Assembly: GCA_004558825.1 (NCBI GenBank)
Contig: SFDB01000020.1
Location: forward strand, 1-19,822
Reading direction: 5' to 3'
DNA: 19,822 nt
From: Clostridiales bacterium
GTDB taxonomy: Bacteria; Bacillota; Clostridia; Christensenellales; CAG-138
Under the pieces are notes generated by a model that did not search any database, was not told the DNA's origin, and worked only from the letters and a program-made list of their open reading frames with translations. Position 1 is the first letter of the stretch. Every line of letters begins with the position of its first letter. This document shows positions 1 to 6,047 of this stretch, piece after piece. The position numbers were made by a program, and so were the translations under genes.

Positions 1-188
1 CTGCGGAAGCTCGCGCCCTGCGGGCGCGGCGGCTGCGCCGCCCCGCTCGCCGCGCTCGAGTGGACGAAGGAAGGTTTGTGCTTGACTGATGCAGGGGCGT
101 TGCCCCTGCAGCCCGTCGGGGAACGCTTCATCCGAACCAAACCCCCGTTTTAACGCATGGCGTTTACACCAACTTTCGCCTTTCTCCA
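1..188 (+). repeat. Interspersed multi-hairpin repeat, copy A (cut by window edge)
   Basis: First of two tandem copies with a 209-bp period: the window begins at the base that recurs at 210, and the CTCGAG at 55-60 recurs at 264-269. The unit has a GC-rich core of small stem-loops (to about 63). A spacer follows, then a 9-bp perfect hairpin TGCAGGGGC-GTT-GCCCCTGCA at 90-110. A tail then leads into the next core (about 111-188). Short open frames cross it but carry no recognisable protein signal. Confidence 0.9.
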
Positions 189-353
189 GCTCCGCGCGGC
201 TCGCGCTTCCTGCGGAAGCTCGCGCCCTGCGGGCGCGGCGGCTGCGCCGCCACGCTCGCCGCGCTCGAGTGGTCGAAGGAAGCTTTGTGCTTGATTGACG
301 CAGGGGCTCCGCCCCTGCAACCCCGTTGTGGGATACTTTATCCGAACCAAACC
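189..353 (+). repeat. Interspersed multi-hairpin repeat, copy B
   Basis: Second tandem copy. The core at 189-264 matches the other cores over 76 positions, with a C-to-A change near 252. The hairpin GCAGGGGC-TCC-GCCCCTGC at 300-318 has the same stem as copy A but a different loop. Similarity to copy A ends near 353, after the tail word CCGAACCAAAC. Beyond it lies ordinary AT-richer DNA. Confidence 0.9.
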
Positions 354-474
354 ACCATGTGTAAGCGCTCTGTGACAAACTAAAGTGAAATAGTAAAGAG
401 AAAAATGCGTATATAATATATCACAAACATTAAACTAACATATTTTGTTTTGCCGTACTCAGCTAACACTCAAA
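354..474. other. AT-rich spacer between repeat copies
   Basis: An AT-rich island between GC-rich repeat copies. It contains a perfect TATAAT at 412-417 but no convincing -35 at the right distance. The only plus-strand open frames downstream run through the repeat. No gene is seen here. It may be a remnant promoter or the original intergenic DNA into which repeats expanded. Confidence 0.4.
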
Positions 475-638
475 ACGACTTTCACCTTTCCTCCAGCTCC
501 GCGCGGCTCGCGCTTCCTGCGGAAGCTCGCGCCCTGCGGGCGCGGCGGCTGCGCCGCCCCGCTCGCCGCGCTCGAGTGGACGAAGGAACGCCCTGCGGGC
601 GCGGCGGCTGCGCCGCCCCGCTCGCCGCGCTCGAGTGG
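475..638 (+). repeat. Interspersed multi-hairpin repeat, copy C with internal 59-bp duplication
   Basis: The core at 496-571 contains tiled hairpins: GCGCG-GCT-CGCGC (501-513), GCTTCC-TGC-GGAAGC (512-526), CGCGCCC-TGC-GGGCGCG (528-544) and GGCGGC-TGC-GCCGCC (544-558). The second half of the core is repeated with a 59-bp period: CGCCCTGCGGGC at 530 and again at 589, CTCGAGTGG at 571 and again at 630. The hairpin-plus-tail part present in copies A and B is missing here. This copy forms the left arm of the inverted pair around the packaging cassette. Confidence 0.9.
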
Positions 639-654
639 TATAGGGAGGTGGTAG

Positions 655-801
655 ATGAAGCGCGGCTTTTGCGACATATCGAGTACAAAAAACGCGCCGA
701 TGCGGCGAATGCGCGCGGTTATAATCAGAAGCGTAAAAAGCTGTATTTATTCATTACTTCTCATCGGCGAAGATTATGCATATAAAGCGGGGATGCAATA
801 A
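655..801 (+). CDS. Possible 48-aa small protein of unknown function
   Basis: An ATG at 655 sits 6 nt after GGGAGG (643-648) and opens a 48-codon frame ending in TAA at 799-801. The product starts MKRGFCDISS and is basic, with a hydrophobic patch near its end (CIYSLLLIG). I recognise no family. The strong ribosome binding site directly after the repeat and the position ahead of terL are the only support. It could be a chance frame in a leader region, and other frames here are also open for short stretches. Confidence 0.25.
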   Translation: MKRGFCDISSTKNAPMRRMRAVIIRSVKSCIYSLLLIGEDYAYKAGMQ

Positions 802-935
802 CTGCGCCGTGGGGAGAGGAAATTTCTGCTCAGGGAAATGCTGGGAAAATCGCCGCGAGGGTTCGGGAGTATAGCCCTAACTTCTGCGGTCGGGCGGTTT
901 TCCCGCTGCACCTGAAGCAATAATGGAGGCAAACA

Positions 936-2273
936 ATGGAACTGAAGCTAAGGGGCAGACCGAACGAAAAGCAAAAGCAGTTTTTTCTGTCAACGGCACG
1001 CCATACGGCGTACGGCGGAGCGCGCGGAGGCGGTAAAAGCTGGGCAATGCGCCGAAAGCTCGTGCTGCTGTCGCTTGCGCATGAAAACCTTAATTCGCTC
1101 TTGCTGCGCCGCACATTGCCCGAGCTGCGAGAAAACCACCTGATACCGCTGATGCGCGAGCTGTCGGAGGCGGCAAAATACAACGTCTCCGAAAGAACGT
1201 TTACGTTCAGGAACGGGTCGCGCATAAAGCTTGGTTACTGCGACGCGGCGAACGACATCTATCAGTATCAGGGGCAGGAGTACGACGTAATAGGCATGGA
1301 GGAGGCGACGCACTTCACCGAGGAGCAAATGCGCTTTCTGACGACGTGCAACCGCTCGGTAAAGGGCGGCTTCAAGCCGCGCATGTACTATACCTGCAAC
1401 CCGGGAAACGTTGGCCACGGCTGGGTCAAAAGGCTTTTTATCGACAGGCGGTACGCCGGTAACGAGCGCGCGGAGGATTATGCTTTCATACCCGCGCGAA
1501 TATGGGATAACGCAGTGCTGATGAAGTCCGACCCCGACTATGTGAAGCAGCTCATGTCGCTCCCCGAGGAGCTGAGACGGGCGCATCTCGAGGGCGATTG
1601 GGACGTGTTCGCCGGTCAGTATTTTAAGGAGTTTTCGCGCGACAAGCATGTGTGCGAGCCATTTGCGCTGCCCGAGCACTGGCGGCGCTTCCGTTCGATG
1701 GACTGGGGCTATAACGATCCGTGCTGCGTGCTGTGGAATGCGGTGGACGGCGACGGGTGCGTATATACATACAGGGAGCTGTATGTGCGCCAAATGCGTG
1801 CTGACGAAATTGCCCGGGAAATAGTACGATTGACGGGCGAAGAGAAGATAGCCTATACGGTCGCCTCGCCCGACATGTGGCAAAGGCGCGGCGCGGTGCT
1901 GCGCGCAGAGGGCGGCTTTGAGGGCGAGAGCATAGCGGAGCTGTTTGCGCTTACGGGAGTGCCGCTTACGCCTGCGGATAATTCGCGCGTCGCAGGCTGG
2001 CAAAGGGTGAGGGCTTACCTATCGTCAGAGACGGGCGAGCCGCGCTGGAAGGCGTTTTCAGACTGCGAAAACCTGATACGGACGCTTCCCGCGCTGACGT
2101 ACGATAAGCTTAACCGCGAGGATGCTGCCGACGGAGAGGACCACGCGCCCGAAGCGCTGAGGTATGCGCTGATGTCGCGCCCGGGGAAAAGCGCGGCCCC
2201 GGTGCGGACGGCGGCAAAGCGCTTCGACCCGTTCTTCGAAAATGAACGAAAAAGCAGTTTTTTCGGAACATGA
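936..2273 (+). CDS. terL: Phage terminase large subunit
   Basis: ATPase-nuclease motor that cuts concatemeric phage DNA and drives it through the portal into empty heads. The 445-aa product has a Walker A loop GGARGGGKS at residues 27-35. A Walker B with catalytic Glu, YDVIGMEEATHF, is at 116-127, and a TCNPGN coupling motif is at 153-158. The C-terminal RNase H-like nuclease starts with the acidic motif SMDWGYND (Asp256), has SPDMW further on, and ends with the DHAPEALRY region typical of the family. Length and motif set look complete, so the protein may be functional. The start is fixed by GGAGG at 925-929, 6 nt upstream. The portal gene follows 17 bp later, but no capsid, protease or tail gene is visible in the window. 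Family assignment is firm; whether it still serves any phage is unknown. Confidence 0.93.
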   Translation: MELKLRGRPNEKQKQFFLSTARHTAYGGARGGGKSWAMRRKLVLLSLAHENLNSLLLRRTLPELRENHLIPLMRELSEAAKYNVSERTFTFRNGSRIKLGYCDAANDIYQYQGQEYDVIGMEEATHFTEEQMRFLTTCNRSVKGGFKPRMYYTCNPGNVGHGWVKRLFIDRRYAGNERAEDYAFIPARIWDNAVLMKSDPDYVKQLMSLPEELRRAHLEGDWDVFAGQYFKEFSRDKHVCEPFALPEHWRRFRSMDWGYNDPCCVLWNAVDGDGCVYTYRELYVRQMRADEIAREIVRLTGEEKIAYTVASPDMWQRRGAVLRAEGGFEGESIAELFALTGVPLTPADNSRVAGWQRVRAYLSSETGEPRWKAFSDCENLIRTLPALTYDKLNREDAADGEDHAPEALRYALMSRPGKSAAPVRTAAKRFDPFFENERKSSFFGT

Positions 2274-2290
2274 ATAAAGTGAGGTAAAAA

Positions 2291-3886
2291 ATGAAAAATA
2301 AGGAAAATATGACCGAGCTTGAGCGTATTGACAAGCTGTACGCTCTTTTTGACGAGTACCGCAGCGCATATCTGAGCGAATGGGAGCGGCTTGAGAAGTG
2401 CGAGCGTCTCTACAGGGCGGAGCATTGGGAAGATGTGCCGCAGGGAGAGGCGAACGAACCGCGCCCCACTACGCCGATGATATATTCGACTGTTGAGAAT
2501 ATCCGCGCAGACCTTATGGACATGATGCCCGAAGCCGTGATAACGGCGGACGAGCCGAAATACGAAAGGCTTGCCGAGCTTCTCGGCGGCGTCATAAAGG
2601 AAAACTGCGCGCGGACTGGGTTTGAGCATGAATACGCACGCCTTACGCACGACCTGCTTGTGGGCGGCACAATGGTGCAGGAAATCGGGTTCGACCCGAC
2701 GGCGAACGGCGGCCTCGGCGGAGCGTACATACGCCACGTTGATACGCGGGGAATAATGTTCGACCCCTATTGCACCGATATACAGGATTCACGCGCAGTG
2801 TTCAAATTCACCCCATACAGGCGCGAATGGTTCAGGGCGCATTACCCCGATGCTGCAGACGCGATGGCCCCGGATGCGCTTACGTTCAGGCGGGCGGCGG
2901 ACAGCGGGCTTGCAACGGACGATTCGGAGTGCATAATGCTCATTGAATGCTGGGAAAGGGAGTTTGACAAAGCAAAAAACAGATATCGCGTCCATATGTG
3001 CAGGCTTGCGGGGCGTCAGCTTCTTGAGGACAGCCGCAGAATCAAGCCGCAGGGCTATTATGCCCACGGCAAATACCCGTTCACGGTTACGGCGCTCCAT
3101 GAGCGCAAGGGGACGTTTCTCGGCTTCGGCATAGCCGATATGTTTGAAAGCCAGCAGCGTTTTTCGGATAAGCTCGACCAGATAATAATGAAAAACGCGC
3201 TCATGGCGTCCCGAAACAAGCTCCTTATAACGGGCGCCTCAGGATTCGACGCAAACGACCTGCGCGATTGGTCAAAGGACGTACACAAGGGCGACAGTCT
3301 CAACGGCGTAAGCTGGTTTTCGACGCCGCCGCTTCCGGGATACATGCTCGAATATGCCGCCGCGATGCGTCAGAGCATAAAAGAGGAATCGGGCGCAAAC
3401 GACTTTTCGCGCGGAAACACGGCGAGCGGCGTCACAGCGGCGAGCGCCATTGCAGCGCTTCAGGAGATGTCAAACAAGCGCGCGCGCATGGCGATGAAGG
3501 CGGTACACGCATCGTTTGCCGAGGCCGTGCGGCAGGAGCTTGAGATTGAACGCGAATTTTCGCGTATGCCGCGAATGGTGCGCACCTCGGAGCAGTCGCG
3601 GTCGCTGTTTTGCGCCGACATGATGTTTGAGCGGAGCGCGCTCGGCGATGCGATACCGATAGAGCTTCAGGTGAGCGTAAAGGTACAGCGTGAAAACAGG
3701 TTCAGTGTTGTTTCGCATAACGAGCTTGTGATGTCGCTCGTGCAGGCGGGAATGATAACGCCCGACGTAGGGCTTGAGCTGCTCATTTTCGACGGCAAGG
3801 AGCAGGCAAAGGCGCTTATGCGTTCGCGCGCGGCCGCAGACACGGCAAACGGAGCGAATACAACCGGCGGCATAAGCGCGTCATAA
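2291..3886 (+). CDS. Phage portal protein
   Basis: Predicted portal, the dodecameric ring at one vertex of the phage head through which TerL packages DNA. The 531-aa product has the usual portal make-up: a charged helical N-terminus, then a region with PMIYSTVENIRADLMDMMPEA (residues about 62-82) and HDLLVGGTMVQEIGFDP (about 119-135). The central wing and clip part includes YIRHVDTRGIMFDPYC. A long C-terminal helical part contains GVTAASAIAALQEMSNKRA, like the stem and crown helices of P22-type portals. It directly follows terL, as in tailed phages, and is preceded by a GAGGT ribosome binding site. The frame is open throughout, with no sign of decay. The exact portal subfamily cannot be told by eye. 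Confidence 0.85.
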   Translation: MKNKENMTELERIDKLYALFDEYRSAYLSEWERLEKCERLYRAEHWEDVPQGEANEPRPTTPMIYSTVENIRADLMDMMPEAVITADEPKYERLAELLGGVIKENCARTGFEHEYARLTHDLLVGGTMVQEIGFDPTANGGLGGAYIRHVDTRGIMFDPYCTDIQDSRAVFKFTPYRREWFRAHYPDAADAMAPDALTFRRAADSGLATDDSECIMLIECWEREFDKAKNRYRVHMCRLAGRQLLEDSRRIKPQGYYAHGKYPFTVTALHERKGTFLGFGIADMFESQQRFSDKLDQIIMKNALMASRNKLLITGASGFDANDLRDWSKDVHKGDSLNGVSWFSTPPLPGYMLEYAAAMRQSIKEESGANDFSRGNTASGVTAASAIAALQEMSNKRARMAMKAVHASFAEAVRQELEIEREFSRMPRMVRTSEQSRSLFCADMMFERSALGDAIPIELQVSVKVQRENRFSVVSHNELVMSLVQAGMITPDVGLELLIFDGKEQAKALMRSRAAADTANGANTTGGISAS

Positions 3887-3967
3887 TCTGCCGCTTGAAT
3901 CAAATTCAACAAAAAAGCAAAGCCTAAGCTTCGGACAAGACCGTTTGAACATTTTCGGAGGTAAGAT

Positions 3968-4171
3968 ATGAAGGATGAAAAACGGAATTACCCGAAGGAT
4001 CTGATAGAGCGCATGAGGAGGACAATGCCGCGCGGCGACGTGCGGTTCAAGGATCTGCCGTATATAGACAGAAACATACCTTCCGATGTGCTCGGCAGCT
4101 ATACGGGCATGGAGCTTGCGGAGAAAGAGGCGTTTTTTGAGCCGCCCGTGCAGGACGCCGACGACCTCTGA
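3968..4171 (+). CDS. 67-aa protein of unknown function in packaging cassette
   Basis: Small acidic-tailed protein starting MKDEKRNYPKDLIERMRRTM and ending in a DADDL tail. It has an excellent ribosome binding site (CGGAGGT shortly before ATG 3968) and lies 81 bp after the portal stop in the same direction. A strong hairpin follows 10 bp after its stop, so it is probably the last gene of the terL-portal transcript. No transmembrane or signal sequence is present. I do not recognise the family. In tailed phages this slot can hold small head or scaffold accessory proteins, but nothing in the sequence proves that role. Confidence 0.7.
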   Translation: MKDEKRNYPKDLIERMRRTMPRGDVRFKDLPYIDRNIPSDVLGSYTGMELAEKEAFFEPPVQDADDL

Positions 4172-4181
4172 TACAAAAGCT

Positions 4182-4219
4182 AAAGAGCGCTGAGCAGCAA
4201 CCGCTGCTCAGCGCTCTTT
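4182..4219. terminator. Perfect 17-bp hairpin, likely terminator of the packaging cassette
   Basis: A perfect 17-bp inverted repeat AAAGAGCGCTGAGCAGC / GCTGCTCAGCGCTCTTT with loop AACC. The outer A/T pairs give a short T run on either strand, so it could stop both the terL-portal transcript and the oppositely directed lipoprotein transcript. It lies between two convergent genes, next to repeat copy D. Confidence 0.8.
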
Positions 4220-4221
4220 CA

Positions 4222-4441
4222 GCAGCCCCTGCGTCAATCAAGCACCATAACCCCGTTAACCGCCGGGCGCGGCGAGCGGGGCGGCGCAGCCGCCGCGCCC
4301 GCAGGGCGCGGGCTTCCGCAGGAAGCGCGAGCCGCGCGGAGCCTGTGCAAGGCGAAAATCGGTGCAAACGCCACGCGTCAAAACGGGGGTTCGGGGCGGG
4401 TGAAGTGTCCCGCGACGGGATGCAGGGGCGGCGCAGCCGCG
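4222..4441 (-). repeat. Interspersed multi-hairpin repeat, copy D (inverted)
   Basis: On the minus strand it reads hairpin half, tail, GC-rich core, then a TGCTTGATTGACGCAGGGGC trailer, matching copies A and B. The core at 4267-4342 is identical to copy C over 76 positions except one. The GCAGGGGC hairpin at the tail end is broken: GCAGGGGC at 4422-4429 now abuts GGCGCAGCCGC. It sits exactly between the convergent 3' ends of the packaging cassette and the lipoprotein gene. Confidence 0.9.
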
Positions 4442-4450
4442 AATATGGAA

Positions 4451-5731
4451 CTACATCATAATAAAAGATACCACCCTGTATCCGCAGGGCGAGTCCTCCC
4501 AAGGCGAGAGGGTGACGGTTACGCCCGAAACAAAGCTTGCCGATGCATCGCCCGGCGCGCCGTACATAAGCGAGCCCGAAAGCACAAGAGTCCCGTCGTT
4601 GTGGAGCTCCGCGCTTTCAAAGCTAATGCTGTAAACGTATGTCAAAAACTCTCTCGATATCACATACGCGCCGCTATCCAAACGCATGTCGTGCGCAAGC
4701 TCGTCAATGCCCGGGAAATCTCCTTCGGCGATGAGCGACGCATACACGGCCTCAAAATCCGCCTTCGGCACGGTGATGTAATCGCCGCCGAGGTCGTAAT
4801 CGCTGCCGAGCATTCTGCGAGCCATGAACTCGGTCGCAGCATAAGCGCTCATTGCGCCCTCGAACGATTCATAGCGGATAACACAGGCGGTGCAAAGGTC
4901 GTTGAGTATCGGCCGAAGCTCCTCGTACGCCTGCGTGCTTATCATGTCTCCAACGAACGGCGGCATCAGCACACCGCTGTCGATTTCGAACTCCACGACG
5001 CCTTTGGCTTCGGGAGCGACCGCGCCCGCCGGCATGAATACCCTGAAGCCGTTCGGCATAACGCAGTAACCGCTGAACAAATCTATTTCGGATATGATGT
5101 CCGACAGCTCAATATCTGTATAGTATTCGGAGGGGGAGGCGTTTATTATGTCGAATATTCGCTGCGCGACGAGCGGCGCAGGCTCGTAGCAGCCCGAAAC
5201 ATACGCAAGCCCCCGCTCCGTTCCTTCCCTGTCGAACACGAGCGCGCGGCGATAAAGCTCTTCGCCGCCGCTGAATGAGACGGATTCGTCAAATATCACG
5301 TTGATATAACCACGGCTTTCGCTGACGACGCATGTGACGAGCGTCTTCGGAGCAGGTTCGCCCTCCGCGCGGTCGGCGAACGGTAAGCGCTCATCATTGA
5401 CGCGGAGCATGAGCTCGTCAATGAAAAGCGCGACGGCCTCGTTCATAGACTCGTCCCTGCTGCCGCCGCCGGTAAACACGGGTGCGGTGTATTCGAGGAC
5501 GTACTCCGCGCTTGCCTCATCTGCGCCGTCGGGATAGTATATTGATGTGTGCTCTAACTTGATGGCATAATAGACGTCTTCGCCGATTTGATACGGCTGA
5601 TTCGTTTGCATGGCGTCGGGCGCAGGCGTTTCTCCGCCGACGGGGACAACGTTCTTTTTCGAGGGCGTGCAGGCGGAAAGCGCCGCAGCGAGCGCAAGCA
5701 GCAGCGCCGTAAGCATGATTGGCTTTTTCAT
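4451..5731 (-). CDS. Lipoprotein with DUF3298-like (RsiV/PdaC-type) domain
   Basis: Predicted secreted lipoprotein of 426 aa. It begins with a lysine-rich signal peptide ending in the lipobox LSAC, so Cys21 would be lipidated and the protein anchored outside the membrane. A low-complexity linker follows (GGETPAPD). The middle part resembles the DUF3298 module of RsiV and PdaC: MNEAVALFIDELM, then GYINVIFDESVSFSGG, and the hallmark-like YCVMPNGFRVFMPAGAVAPEAKG (about residues 235-257). In those families this module follows DUF4163 and can bind cell-wall-related ligands. The C-terminal part (about 280-426) is not recognised. The start at 5731 is chosen because it has GGAGGAG directly upstream and begins the signal peptide; an in-frame ATG 30 bp further up would bury it. 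It stands alone on the minus strand. Its actual ligand is unknown. Confidence 0.75.
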   Translation of the reverse strand: MKKPIMLTALLLALAAALSACTPSKKNVVPVGGETPAPDAMQTNQPYQIGEDVYYAIKLEHTSIYYPDGADEASAEYVLEYTAPVFTGGGSRDESMNEAVALFIDELMLRVNDERLPFADRAEGEPAPKTLVTCVVSESRGYINVIFDESVSFSGGEELYRRALVFDREGTERGLAYVSGCYEPAPLVAQRIFDIINASPSEYYTDIELSDIISEIDLFSGYCVMPNGFRVFMPAGAVAPEAKGVVEFEIDSGVLMPPFVGDMISTQAYEELRPILNDLCTACVIRYESFEGAMSAYAATEFMARRMLGSDYDLGGDYITVPKADFEAVYASLIAEGDFPGIDELAHDMRLDSGAYVISREFLTYVYSISFESAELHNDGTLVLSGSLMYGAPGDASASFVSGVTVTLSPWEDSPCGYRVVSFIMM

Positions 5732-5785
5732 AATCTCCTCCGTTAAAGGGGTAGCCGACAAATGCCGACAATATTCGATAATCTT

Positions 5786-5791
5786 ATTATA
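5786..5791 (-). promoter_or_regulatory. Candidate -10 box for the lipoprotein gene
   Basis: The minus strand reads TATAAT here, 55 bp upstream of the lipoprotein start. A TTGACA-like word lies upstream but only 14 nt away, which is short. The 80-bp gap between the divergent genes must hold promoters for both directions, and this is the best hexamer in it. Confidence 0.4.
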
Positions 5792-5811
5792 TCATAAAGG
5801 AGAGGTGTCAA

Positions 5812-6030
5812 ATGCAAACAAACGATAAACCGCTGCCGCAAAAGCGCGAGTATACGGGAACGGCGCTAAGGGCGCTCGCGTCAATATGCCGCGACGAAAC
5901 CCAAAAGGCCGCGGACAGAATAGCCGCAGCCAGACTGATACTCGAAAGGAGCGAAAAAACCGCGCAATACGTCGAAGACGGGACGCTGAAGGTGGTTTTC
6001 GAGAACATACCCGAGGGGTACTGCCGATAA
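5812..6030 (+). CDS. Small phage-like protein (possible terminase small subunit fragment)
   Basis: A 72-aa product with a very strong ribosome binding site (AAGGAGAGGT at 5797-5806) before ATG 5812. The central helix ALASICRDETQKAADRIAAA, followed by RLILER and a C-terminal KVVFENIPEGY, resembles the pattern L..I..D...... R..AA..IL in small phage packaging-related proteins. That likeness comes from memory of such sequences, not from a search. It has no signal peptide or membrane segment. It points towards trkH, converging with it 17 bp away with no terminator between. It may be a detached part of the packaging module, or an unrelated small host protein. Confidence 0.55.
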   Translation: MQTNDKPLPQKREYTGTALRALASICRDETQKAADRIAAARLILERSEKTAQYVEDGTLKVVFENIPEGYCR

Positions 6031-6047
6031 CGCCCGACAGCGCCGCG

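Noticed and set aside
1..640. CRISPR array
   Set aside because: Repeat units are 209 and 59 bp apart with nearly identical intervening sequence; there are no unique spacers of constant length and no cas genes.
450..785. Arginine- and alanine-rich open frames across the repeats (about 60-110 aa) on both strands
   Set aside because: They are translations of the GC-rich hairpin repeat; the same ALPAEARALRARRLRR-like peptide appears wherever a copy lies, in either orientation. No gene signal supports them.
990..2003. 337-aa minus-strand frame inside terL
   Set aside because: Shadow frame of a clear terminase gene in GC-rich DNA; the composition is His/Arg-rich as expected for antisense.
4400..5278. 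292-aa plus-strand frame opposite the lipoprotein gene
   Set aside because: It starts in the repeat, is antisense to a gene with signal peptide and ribosome binding site, and has no recognisable domains.
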